Source: Podarcis raffonei | Lineage: Eukaryota > Chordata > Lepidosauria > Squamata > Lacertidae | Reading direction: 5' to 3' | Length of the DNA: 64,000 nucleotides | Assembly: GCF_027172205.1 (NCBI RefSeq) | Contig: NC_070605.1 | Location: 21,649,804-21,713,803 of the forward strand | In this document: one piece after another, positions 22,141 through 32,236 of the stretch | How positions within the stretch are numbered: position 1 is the stretch's first letter | How the letters are laid out: every line of letters starts with the position of its first letter | Translations under genes and position numbers: made by a program | Notes under the pieces: generated by a model | Database searches by the model: none | What the model saw: only the letters and a program-made list of their open reading frames with translations | What the model was told of the DNA's origin: nothing

Positions 22141-22350
22141 GCACAAGGGAAATGTTTTGATGCCCTTTATAATACTAGAACAAAGCTGAATTCGAGACAG
22201 ATTTCAGGTTAGGATAAATCTCTGTACGTCTTAGCTTTTTGACTCATTTGTTGCTATTTCTTGACAGAACATATATGCCAAGAAAGACATATTAGGATTA
22301 CGACCATCTTTATGTGATTTATTGCTATGCAGTATGGTACAACAAATCCT

Positions 22351-22760
22351 TTACTGTTTAGGAGGCGAATGGATTTGCCTTGCCCCATCCAGGTGTATGG
22401 TTGAGTGATGAGATAGCAAAGAGGACAGTTCGAATCTGGGTTTAGGACAGATGATGAACTTCTTAGAGTGCTTTGTGAAACTATTTTTTACAATAAACGA
22501 TTCCCATTTGTGTGGGCAACTCATAACCTGGTGAGAGAAAAGGCCTGAAATTGAGTAGTTAAATCTCCCTAAGTCAAAGTAGACATGACGTTTAAAAATG
22601 TCACAAAAACTACATGCACCTAAGGTAAGATATTTTCCTTGAAGTTTGGTCTTGCAAAAGTATCTTGCTGTAGTGTCAGCAACTGGTTTGAACAATAATC
22701 TCTTAACCACAGGCATGGGTTTTTTTTTTTTTGTTAAACAATGTGATATAATGCCTAGAC
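22351..22760 (-). mobile_element. Possible degraded Penelope-like remnant
   Basis: A minus-strand open frame has a Cys pair followed by spaced residues (LGACSFCDIF, then KNSFTKHSKKFIICP). This recalls the stretch just before the GIY-YIG core of Penelope elements, though the core itself is missing. Weak similarity judged by eye only. Confidence 0.3.
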
Positions 22761-22892
22761 ATGGAAAAAGAATGTGCTGTTTGCTTGCAGATAAGAGATG
22801 AATCAAGCTACATGTCTTATATAAAATTGTCCATACAATTTGATCAACCACAAGCACTTCCCAAACATGCAGCGTTAGATCTCCATGATCTA

Positions 22893-23145
22893 TTGCAGGG
22901 GTCAGCAAACTTTTTCAGCAGGGGGCTGGTCCACTGTCCCTCAGACCTTGTGGGGGGCCGGAGTATATTTTGAAGGGGGGAAATGAACAAATTCCTATGC
23001 CGCACAAATAACCCAAAGATGCTTTTTAAATAAAAGGACACATTCTACTCATGTAAAAACATGCTGATTCCTGGACCATCCACAGGCCGGATTTAGAAGG
23101 CAATTGGGCCAGATCCGGCCCCTGGACCTTAGTTTGCCTACCCAT
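22893..23145. mobile_element. hAT-Charlie-like non-autonomous element
   Basis: Ends GCAGGGGTCAGCAAACTTTT and TAGTTTGCCTACCC... are inverted. The body matches 21093-21352 ('gaacaaattcctatgccgca'). Confidence 0.75.
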
Positions 23146-23533
23146 GATCTATTGCATAAGCCTAACCCAAACACCAGGGATGGCCCAAAACATTTTGGCA
23201 CCTAAAGTGGACATCAAAATGGCATCCCCCTTCCTACCAGGGAAGAAGGGGCAAAGGAAGATCGACATTAGGAACAAGGGGGGGAAGAAATATGGACATC
23301 AGGATCTGCTGCCCTGGTGGATTCTGCCGCCTGAGGCAGCCACCTCACCTTGCCTCTTGGCTGGACTGGTCCTGCCAAACACTCTGTTCATCCAAAGGCT
23401 CTAATCTGGATTCTCCCCCCCCCAAAAAAAGAAATCAGGTGACTGGAGAGAGGTCCCTTTCAGCCACAGCATCCCATTTATGGATTGCCCACCCCAGAGA
23501 TGCTCACCTGGCACCAATTCTGATGTCACCCTA

Positions 23534-23889
23534 AAGTTAAGGTAAAGGGACCCCTGACCATTAGGTCCAGTTGTGGCCGACTCTGGGGTTGTGGCGCTCA
23601 TTTCGCTTTATTGGCCGAGGGAGCCGGCGTACAGCTTCCGGGTCATGTGGCCAGCATGACTAAGCCGCTTCTGGCGAACCAGAGCAGCACATGGAAACAC
23701 CGTTTACCTTCCTGCCGCAGCGGTACCTATTTATCTACTTGCACTTTGGCATGCTTTCGAACTGCTAGGTTGGCAGGAGCAGGGACCGAGCAACGGGAGC
23801 TCACCCCGTCACAGGGGTTCAAACCACTGACCTGCTGATCGGCAAGTCCTAGGCTCTGGGATTTAACCCACTGCACCACCCATGTCCCC
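23534..23889 (-). repeat. Sauria SINE, full length
   Basis: Minus strand head 'gggttaaatcccagagccta', body with 'cgctgcggcaggaaggtaaa', 3' end 'ccacaactggacctaatggt' plus 'caggggtccctttaccttaa'. Confidence 0.88.
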
Positions 23890-24016
23890 TGATGTCACCC
23901 TAGTGCAAGGTAAAGAGGAGCTTGTATCTCACCCGACATCCAGCATGTTATGCCAATTGGTTTTAACACTGCTTTCAATTTAACATTGTATTTTTGTGCT
24001 TTTGCTTTTGCACTGC

Positions 24017-24836
24017 TGTCAGCGCTGCCCAAGGTCCCAGCTCACATAAGACCAACGCTGCTTCTTTCTCTAGTATAAAAGTCTTTATTGAAGTTCAGTT
24101 TCACTTCCACACGCGCAACGTGCAACGCTACGTCTGTACCTTAGACCGTCGAAGCTCCATCTGAATCTCCTCCCCCCTGACACCAGTTTAAGATTCTAGC
24201 CTTACTCCACCTCTTCCTCTGTTCCTTCCTTCTCTGGGTCCGCCTGCTAGTCGGAGTCTCAGCCTTCCTAGACTCCTCTGACGCTGAGTCCCCTGACTCT
24301 TCCCCCTCCCTCCTTCGGGCTTTTGGACCTGGCTCCCAATCCGGGTTTTCTGCTGTCCCGCGCTCCTCCACATTTGAACTTGGCGCGCGCGCGCAGCCTC
24401 CCACTTTCCTTCTGACCGTTATACTTGTGTCACTGCTCCCTCTTTCGGGGAGGCTAGCTGGACCTGACCTTCCCTCCGTTTCCCCACTTCCCGATGGGGC
24501 GTGGTTATCCCTGACTCATCTTCTCTCCCCGCTGGAGGAGAGGCTGGTCCTGACTCATGTGACTCTTCCCCCCCACTGTGCTCTGGTGGGGGAACTGGTC
24601 CTGATCCTCCGCTACTCCTTTGGGAGTCCCCTCTGGTTCCTTGTTTATGGAGCGTCCCCCCTGGGACTCCCCTCGCCCTTACCATAGGCGTCCCCTTCTG
24701 GGAATCTTCTGATTCGCTGGAGAAGCTCATGGAATCTCTCGGGTCACTGTCATATTCCCCTACGCTCCCCTCGGATTCCTCTTCTCCGCTCTCTATTTGC
24801 TCTCTCCCCTGTGCTTCTGCTCCTGAGCCTCTGACA
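24017..24836 (-). mobile_element. Solo LTR of an LTR retroelement (fossil)
   Basis: The 820-base block begins TGTCAG and ends CTGACA, giving TG...CA with 6-base inverted ends on either strand. It is flanked by the 5-base direct repeat ACTGC (24012-24016 and 24837-24841). AATAAA lies on the minus strand near 24085, giving the orientation. Long G/A-rich open frames inside are LTR sequence, not a host gene. It sits in old LINE-like sequence. Five-base duplication fits Gypsy- or ERV-type integration; the family was not identified. The clear duplication suggests moderate age. Confidence 0.75.
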
Positions 24837-24841
24837 ACTGC

Positions 24842-25438
24842 TTTCTGTTTTAAATCATTGTTTTGTTTTATTTCAACTCTATATGCCACCCTAATAGTTT
24901 TTTTTTTCCTAAATCATGTTGTAAAAATCTTTCAAACAAATTAAAATATGATTTCCTTCCCAAAGAAACTGCTACCGAGACCTAAAACCAAAGCTTTGTG
25001 AGGTACCCAGTTCAGCACCACGGCCATTATTTTGTTTTCACTTATGCTGACCTGGCGTTCATTACATCTAAACTCTTGCGAACTGATAAGGCAGTACTAC
25101 AAGGAAACCTGAGTCATGTAAGATCTTGAATCAAGTCAGACCATGCTCGGCTAGTCTTGTCAAACAACAGGAAGTCCAATGGAACCTGAAACTCCCTCTC
25201 CTAATATTCCCCTGAGGGGGAAAAGAAGTGTGCGAGATACCTCTCCCACGTGGTCATTTATCTGTGATTCACCACTGGGCTTTCCACAGCTAAAAATAAC
25301 TCACCGATGGCACCAAAACCAAAACTTTTGAACTGAACCAAAACTACCCTGTACCACCCCCGCCCCAACCTGGTGTGTTGGGAGAGTAGCCATTTAATGC
25401 TGCCCCATTGCACTAAGCTGACCCATCTCAAAATAGAT
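24842..25438. other. No gene seen
   Basis: Begins as the other half of the LINE-like sequence split by the solo LTR ('aactctatatgccaccctaa'); the rest is unrecognised up to the L1 target duplication at 25439. Confidence 0.35.
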
Positions 25439-27185
25439 GCAAACATTTTGTCATAAAAAAAAGATTTATGATTTTCAAGTTTATACATTTCAATAATTTT
25501 ACAGTCATTTTAACAGTTCGAAACTTGACTTCCTTCCCCCTCTTTCTGCAGTTCCTTAAATTTATTTTAAACATCTTCTGCATATCTAAATCAACTTAAT
25601 TTATTCATTTATTCATCTACTTTAAATATATATACTCTTACGTAATTGCTGGTTATTACAATAATCCAGCCAATATTCTTATCTGTTTACAATTTATCTG
25701 TAATGACCGCTCCCCGCTTAAAACGGGGGGCGCCCTTTGCGTGGACGCGTGCAGCCCTAGATCTGGAGCGGCCCATCAGCATAGGCTTGGCTTTGCCTTC
25801 CCTCAGGTGGGATACCTGGAGGTCCCCGCCTACCTCAGTGAGTTGCCCAATCCCACCTGGGGGAAGCGTTGCCAAGGAGATCAGGCCAGGTGGGGGAGGG
25901 ATTACCTGCCCACACAATAGAGGGAGGATCTTACCTGGGAATCCTCACTTGGCTCCAGAGCTTCTCCCACCCTACCCACCCTCAGTTAATGTCTTATTTT
26001 GCAGGTTAACTTTTCTTCATAGATTTTGCAGGTTAACTTTTCTTCACAGGTATGCGGGCGCTGCTACGATAAGGTCGCTGTTAAAGGGCCGGAATTTCCC
26101 TGCATTGGCAGGTTTCGGCTTTCCTGTAGCAAAACGTCACAACTTTGGCGGTATCAGGCCTTGGGCGGAATCCTTTAGTCCATCTTCCTCTTTGCGGCGG
26201 CGATACCAGGGTTCCCCGTTAAAGGGGTTTCTGAAGGGAGGCTTTGACCGTACGCCGAAAGGTCGTCATTGCTCTCCCCTGCGGCGGAGTAACGGGTGGC
26301 GGCTATCTCTGCTGGGGACTGGGGAGGGAGGATGCCCAATGCCTGAGCCAAGGTCTACCCACATTTGAAATTTAATAAAGTTGTGGCCAATTTAATCCCA
26401 TAGCACGTTGTCTTGAGTCGTTATTCCACATGACGGGGGGGGGGACCGCTCGGGATCTGGGGACTCCGCCTGACCATGCAAATATTCAGTAAACCATTTC
26501 CATTCTTTTATAAAAAGTTTGTTATCTTGATGTCTTATTTTTCCTCTAAGTTTCGCCATTTCTGCATATTCTATAAGTTTTTGTATCCATTCTTCCTTTG
26601 CTGGGACTTCTTTCCATTTTTGGGCAAGCAACTTTCTTGCCACTGTAGTTGCATACATGAATAAGTTTCTATACAATTTAGGAAGTTCTGTCCCTGTAAT
26701 TCCCAAAAGAAAAGCTTCTGTTTTTTTGTTTTTTTTACAAACTTTATTTTAAACATCCTTTTCAATTCATTATATATCATTTCCCAGTAAGCTTTATTCT
26801 TACTACAAGACCACCACATATGATAAAAAGAACCTTCTTTCTCTTTACATTTCCAACACTTACTTGATTTAGATTTATACATTTTTGCCAAATTGCTTGG
26901 TGTTAGATACCATTGATATATCATTTTCATATAATTTTTCTTAGTCCATAACATGCTGTAAAATTTGAATACATTATTCCACAATCATTCCCAAGCTTCC
27001 ATGTCGTTATTATGACCAATATCTATTGCCCAATGTATCATTGAGGATTTTACTTGTTCATCCTTTGTCTCCCATTCCAATAATATTTTATACATTTTAG
27101 CCAACACTTCTACATTAAATTCCAACAGATCTTTCTCCAGTTGTGATATTTGTTCCCCAAACTTATGGAGGCAAACATTTTGTCA
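25439..27185 (-). mobile_element. L1 LINE, 5'-truncated, with 15-bp target site duplication and a nested LTR insertion
   Basis: GCAAACATTTTGTCA occurs perfectly at 25439-25453 and 27171-27185, flanking the element. The minus strand encodes the reptile L1 ORF2 C-terminus (YQWYLTPSNLAKMYKSKSSK, CWKCKEKEGSFYHMWWSC, then ARKLLAQKWKEVPAKEEWIQ, IKEWKWFTEYL). A frame change near 26710 separates the two parts. The piece between about 25699 and 26475 is a later LTR-element insertion. The expected poly(A) end at the left is not preserved. Confidence 0.85.
25699..26475 (+). mobile_element. LTR plus short leader of a retrovirus-like element (fossil), inserted in L1
   Basis: 25699-26430 starts TGTAATGACC and ends TTATTCCACA, with AATAAA at about 26370 shortly before the end, as in an R-U5 region. 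The next about 45 bases (G-run, ACCGCTCGGGATCTGGGGAC) resemble the primer-binding/leader zone after a gammaretrovirus-type 5' LTR. No target duplication could be found, and L1 sequence seems lost at the insertion, so the copy is incomplete. Family assignment is tentative. Confidence 0.5.
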
Positions 27186-27603
27186 CAGCTGGCCCTACCA
27201 TTAGACAGAGGGAGGCAGCTGCTTCAGGTGGCAAATTATGATGGCTGATGGGTTGTGGAAATGGCCTCAGCCCTCCAGCCATTCTTGCTGTTGAAAGACT
27301 ATAGTGTGTGTACCTCCCTAAGGTAGTTTTCTGCAGACCACTGACAGTGGCAGACTTGGGGCTTTCAAATTTCAGGGGCACCCTGTGTGATGCTAAAATT
27401 CTTATTTGGGGGGGTGCCTCTCTCGCTCCATTCTACCTCATTATTGTGTCGCCCTCTGCAGCACCAGCGTCCAGTGTGGCTGAACCATTCACACTACCCT
27501 GAAGTTGCCTCTGTGACTGAGCCCAGTGAACCAATGAACTATTAAGGCAGCTTCCTCTTGGCGTCATCAAGCAAGCCAAGCAGCTCTAATCAATCTCATC
27601 TTA

Positions 27604-27958
27604 AAGGTAAAGGTAAAGGGACCCCTGACTGTTAGGTCCAGTCATGGACCACTCTGGGGTTGCGGCACTCATCTCACTTTACTAGCCGAGGGAGCTGGCG
27701 TACAGCTTCCGGTTCATGTGGCCAGCATGACTAAGCCACTTCTGGCAAACCAGAGCAGCGTACAGAAACGCTGTTTACCTTCCCACCGGAGCGGTACCTA
27801 TTTATCTACTTGCACTTTGACGTGCTTTCGAACTGCTAGGTTGGCAGGAGCAGGGACCGAGCAACGGGAGCTCACCCCGTTGCAGGGATTCAAACCGCGA
27901 CCTTCTGATTGGCAAGCCCTAGGCTCTGTGGTTTAACCCACAGCGCCACCTACGTCCC
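27604..27958 (-). repeat. Sauria SINE, full length
   Basis: Plus-strand complement starts 'aaaggtaaaggtaaagggac' and ends 'tttaacccacagcgccacct'. tRNA head on the minus strand. Confidence 0.88.
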
Positions 27959-27959
27959 A

Positions 27960-28459
27960 TAATCTCGTCTTAATAAGATGCCCACAAATCTCTCTATCCC
28001 ATCGATCAGAATCATTGCTTCAGGGGTCAAGTCTGGCTTCAGGGATCACCAGCCAGCCATCTCTGGTCTGTGGCAAGCGTAGCTGATAAAAATCACTGCT
28101 TCCCAGCAGAGATGGCCTATGTAGGTCACACACCATCACCTATGTCGAGAAGGCTAGGATGGTCAAGGAATAAGGTCATGCTCTGAGCAAGAGCTGAATG
28201 CCAAGCCTCAGCTGTTTTCGTTTCTTCCTGAAAGGCTGCTTTGTGGGGCAATGGCTTGTCTACTGTTACACCACAGCCTTTAAATAGAATGCGTACCTGT
28301 CTCCTTATTGCCTCTGCTGCTATTTATGCTGGGCTCTTCTTACCACTCATACTGGTAGGAGAGGACAACTCTGGAATGTTTAAATTCCAATGAATAAATA
28401 AAATTGCAAAATGTGCAAAATCTGAAGGATAAATACATTCCAATCCACTCATTAGTCTG
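27960..28459. other. No gene seen
   Basis: Unrecognised non-coding DNA. Confidence 0.35.
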
Positions 28460-28965
28460 GGAGGGATGAGTCAGGTCAGTTCCCCTCTCAATTTACAAAT
28501 TCCTCAAGTATCCCTGGTGCAGGGTTCAAAATTAGCAGGGAATCAGACACATTTTGCCCCTAAAGATTCTCCATTTGCAAGCACCTGCAAAAGTCTGGGT
28601 GCCATTTTTCTGTGCCTGGCTGACACTGAAGGATTACTGAAATGTATGTGCTTTGAAGCCTCAGAGAATATCTTAAGGACAGACGACATGTTAAGGAGTT
28701 CAACAATAAAGAGTGTTTTGAAAACTGATGTATGGTACCAAGATTTTTATTGTCAACACCAAATTAAACTTGTATTAACAATTTCTGCTTAAAAAAATGT
28801 GATATTAACTATGTGTGATTTATGTGATATGCATATTAATTCATGCATATCAAAATAATAAATAAAAAGTGTCACCGACCCCCCCAGTGGAGCCTAGACA
28901 TTCTGTTTTGGCACCCACAACCAGAAGCTATTTGGCTCCTAGTTTTTCTATCCCAGTTTTTAACA
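28460..28965 (+). repeat. Probable interspersed repeat ending in A-rich tail
   Basis: 'gggttcaaaattagcaggga' through 'aataataaataaaaagtgtc' reads like a dispersed squamate repeat; class unknown. Confidence 0.3.
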
Positions 28966-29059
28966 CTGCCCTGGTGTGAGGTTTAAAAACTCCTGTCCTT
29001 TGATGTATTGCAGGTATATTTCAGAAGGAGAAGGAAAAGAATACTTTTCACCTATGTTT

Positions 29060-29410
29060 CAGACAAGGGTGGGCACATGCGCCAATTTCAGCTTCTTCCA
29101 GTTTCCCTTTCTTCCAGTTTTCAGTTCAGCTCTCCACATTTTCACATTGGTTTGTGAAAATTCATTTCAGTGCAAATTTCTCTTAAGGTACAATATCTTG
29201 TATCCAATTATAGCCCAATACACATGTTTTTCAAATCAGTTTTCTCCAATATAAGCACTTGTTATAGTATGTTCACGAATATGTGCTCTTTTATGCACAC
29301 CTTACTTTAGTGTATGCCTTTTCGTAGACATTACTTTGCTGCAGAACTGCGTTGCACAATTCAGATGAATGTCAAAGGATGGTTGTGTTTTGCTTCACCT
29401 ATTGTTTCGG
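29060..29410 (-). repeat. Interspersed repeat of unknown class, copy 2 (inverted to 21830-22140)
   Basis: The minus strand has 'gtgaagcaaaacacaaccat', 'cctttgacattcatctgaat' and 'ccaatgtgaaaatgtggaga', aligning by eye with the plus-strand copy at 21830. Confidence 0.4.
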
Positions 29411-29416
29411 AAAGTA

Positions 29417-30660
29417 CTAATTAGGTAATTTCATAATTTTATTATGGTCAAAGACCAGCTCGAAAACCACAATTGGGACAGCTTTCACAAGAATAAAATA
29501 TACATTTAAAACATTGTACAACAACAGCTTAAAGATTAAAATTTGAGATAAACGCATATGCACATAAAGACCTAAAATTTGGGCTACCATACAAATTGGC
29601 CCTGCCACCATGTAGGCCAACTTTGACTGTTTTCCTAGTGAAATAATTTGTTTCAGGGAGTGGTCTGCGCCTGCAAATCTGCGCGCAGAATCTGGCAACC
29701 ATCCAGGTCGTCTTGTGGTCTTTGCCTAAGAGGAGAAAATTGAGTTTAGACTTATCTGAAAGGTTAGCAAGCCTCTCCAGCTGAGGGTCAATGGTATCTC
29801 TGCTTATTTCGTCATAAAAGGGACATCTAAAAAATAAATTCTTGGGGCTTGCTATTTCCACTAATGGGCAAGTGCAAAGTCTCTGAGCATACAGGACTTT
29901 TCCAAATGTTCCTTCCAAAACCAGGGAAGGCAAGGCCAAGTTTCTGGCTAGAGTAAAGGCCCTTCTTGTGTTTCTTGAGGCGAGAAAAAATAGAGGTATG
30001 TTGCCAGGGCCTCAACATATTTCTCATTTTACTAATAAGGTAAGTTTTCCTTCAGATGTGAATAGAATTGATCTACCCACATCCCTAGGTAGAAAGTGGT
30101 GCCTGCCATGCTTGTTAATACCAACTGACATGTTACAGCAGCTCTTAAATTGCTGCCTAATCTGACCAGGAGCAGATGTGTGGGAACTTGCCTCTCTCTG
30201 TATACAAAAACCACAATGCCATCTGGGAGTCAGCTGACACCCAGTCAAACCCAGTCAGTTCTGCTGCATAGGAGGTGGCCGGCATCTCTCCTATAGATGT
30301 AGAAAGACTGGAGTCTTTTTCCATGCACTGGAAATTCCCAGCAGGGAATATTTTCTGACTCTGCATTTTTGCCAGACGTTGGAAATAATAACATAAACAT
30401 GCACAAAATATCCCCCAGATATCTTCTTTCTGCACGGCTGGCTCATCTTCAATTCATGGTGACCTCAGGCTAATAGTCACATTCATGTTTCGGAGACAAC
30501 ATTGGCAAGCCGCCATGAAATGCCACCGAACGAAAATAAGAACCGGAGCAAAAACCACAAACACAAATAATATTATTGCAATGCCGCATAGAGGAAGCGG
30601 AACACCACTCAGAACATACATTTCTACGCAAGTAAAATAAAATGTGTTTACAGCATTGGC
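29417..30660 (-). mobile_element. Non-LTR retrotransposon remnant, clade uncertain
   Basis: Several minus-strand frames carry pieces that look like the C-terminal region after a LINE reverse transcriptase (NLFFRCPFYDEISRDTI, then NFLLLGKDHKTTWMVARFCA; upstream TSYAAELTGF). The hydrophobic open frame at 30454-30663 is probably part of its 3' or spacer region rather than a host membrane protein. Confidence 0.4.
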
Positions 30661-30701
30661 CATAGAAGGGGGAGCGATATCATCATCCCGTAAAATGTTG
30701 A

Positions 30702-30750
30702 GAGAGGCAGGGTGGTGTAGTGGTTAGAGAGGCAGATTAGGACCTGGGAG
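30702..30750 (+). repeat. tRNA-SINE head interrupted by a Sauria SINE
   Basis: 'gcagggtggtgtagtggtta' and 'gcagattaggacctgggag' are the 5' part of the SINE seen at 35025; the Sauria copy starts at the break. Confidence 0.55.
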
Positions 30751-31020
30751 TAAAGGTAAAGGTACCCCTGTCCATTAGGTCCAGTCGCAGAAGACTCTGG
30801 GGTTGCAATGCTCATCTCGCTCTATAGGCTGAGGGAGCCGGTGTATAGCTTCTGGGTCATGTGGCCAGCATGACTAAGCCGCGTCTGGCGAACCAGAGCA
30901 GCACATGGAAATGCCGTTTACCTTCCCGTCAGAGCGATACCCATTTATCTACTTGCACTTGATGTGCTTTTGAACTGCTAGGTGGGCAGGAGCTGGGACC
31001 GAACCACTTAACCCATTGCA
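30750..31020 (-). repeat. Sauria SINE, 5'-truncated
   Basis: Complement 'taaaggtaaaggtacccctg' to 'ggagctgggaccgaaccact'; the tRNA head is largely missing. Followed by a (GAAGA)n run at 31029-31052. Confidence 0.8.
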
Positions 31021-31239
31021 AAAGGGATGAGAAGAGAAGAGAAGAGAAGAGAAACAGGCAAAGCATCACTGAAAAAGAGGACACAGCTAAAGTGTGCATA
31101 TGCTAAAGTATAGGCACAAATCTGGAAAGAATGGTGATGATTTAATAAAGAGAAATCTTGCCCTTGTGAAGAAGGCTGTGACCATGTGACCTAACCCATG
31201 TGCCTCCTCTGCCTGCTGTCTAGGTGCTGACGGGCAACA

Positions 31240-31395
31240 TCCAGGCCTCTGCTCTCCCATTTTTTGGTTCTTCATCTTGAAAATGGCCTGGGCTCCTGCA
31301 CAGGCATCTGGCTGGCCGCTGTGAGAACAGGGTGTTGGACAAGATGGGCCTTTGGCCTAATCCAAAAGGGATCTTCTTGTGTTCTTATGGACTGG
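31240..31395 (+). repeat. Squamate interspersed repeat, 3' end
   Basis: 'gtgagaacagggtgttggac', 'aagatgggcctttggcctaa' and 'atcttcttgtgttcttatgg' match the complement of 9012-9205. Confidence 0.5.
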
Positions 31396-31399
31396 ACAA

Positions 31400-32100
31400 C
31401 CCTTCAAATAGAGGAACGCCATTTGACAGGTTCTCAATTTTCCGTCTAAGCATCTCACAGGTCCCATTGTTTGATTTTGTGGGACTTGTACACAAAATGC
31501 CCCAATAGTTTGTGTGCCTTGTTTGAGAAACTCTTGGTTCCGTGATCCAGCTAAGAAGCTATGCTCTATTCACTCTTTCCTGGCAACTGGGAAATCAGTT
31601 ATTTCCTGTGGGCAATGTCTTTCTCCCCACCTGCAGCGTGACACAGAAACCAAGTCACCTCTTGGTCGAGATGGCCTAGGCCTACCCTTTCCGCTTCCCA
31701 CTTGGAGAAGGACAGAAATGTGTGGTTTGCCTTTCCTGACTGCAAAGTACTGACAGTGACAATTTTTGTGGTTGCCATTCCTGGCAAAGTCGAGTTTCTA
31801 GGAATGTCAACCCCATGTTTAGAGGGTAAGGGTGAGCTGGCAGCCATGAGATTATCTTACAACCCCAGCAAAAAAAGGGGGGAGGAAAAAGGGAGGGGGA
31901 CCAGAGCCAGCCTAAGCAAGAATTTGGAGAGTGTAGTCAAATAAATGCAAAGGGTTTCAACATGTCCTGGAATGATAAACAGCAAATAATTGAGAAAGAC
32001 CTTGAAGCCACCTATGGCTCAGTGAGCTATTTTGCACGAGGGGTGGGGGAGGTCATTGAGGTGCTTTGTGCATCCATGTCTAATCTTGCCCCATTCTAAA
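31400..32100. other. No gene seen
   Basis: Lies just downstream of the poly(A) signals of the small minus-strand gene. No repeat recognised. Confidence 0.35.
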
Positions 32101-32101
32101 A

Positions 32102-32127
32102 TTTATTTTTTGGTATGGGTTTTTATT
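32102..32127 (-). promoter_or_regulatory. Paired poly(A) signals after the unrecognised small gene
   Basis: Two minus-strand AATAAA hexamers at 32127-32122 and 32107-32102, 110-135 bases after the proposed TGA at 32237. They fit a short 3' UTR for the small gene at 32.2-35.0 kb. Confidence 0.45.
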
Positions 32128-32236
32128 TTTGTAAATCTACCAAAGTAAAAAATAAAATAAAATAGGGATTAAGGGGTTTTCTCAGGACGGTGGAGGGTGT
32201 GTGTGTTGTGTCTTCTTGAGGTAGCAGTGGTAGTTC

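Noticed and set aside
24017-24182. A shorter 166-bp LTR, also TGTCAG...CTGACA
   Set aside because: No target duplication at its right edge, while the 820-bp version has exact ACTGC flanks.
24141-24889. Two adjoining minus-strand open frames (87 and 156 codons) and one opposite frame, looking like an acidic Ser/Gly-rich protein
   Set aside because: They lie within the 820-bp solo LTR bounded by ACTGC duplications.
25646-26368. 240-codon plus-strand open frame
   Set aside because: It covers the LTR nested in L1 and shows no protein domain.
30454-30663. Hydrophobic 69-codon frame resembling a small membrane protein
   Set aside because: It abuts the non-LTR remnant at 29.4-30.6 kb and has no exon or promoter signals.
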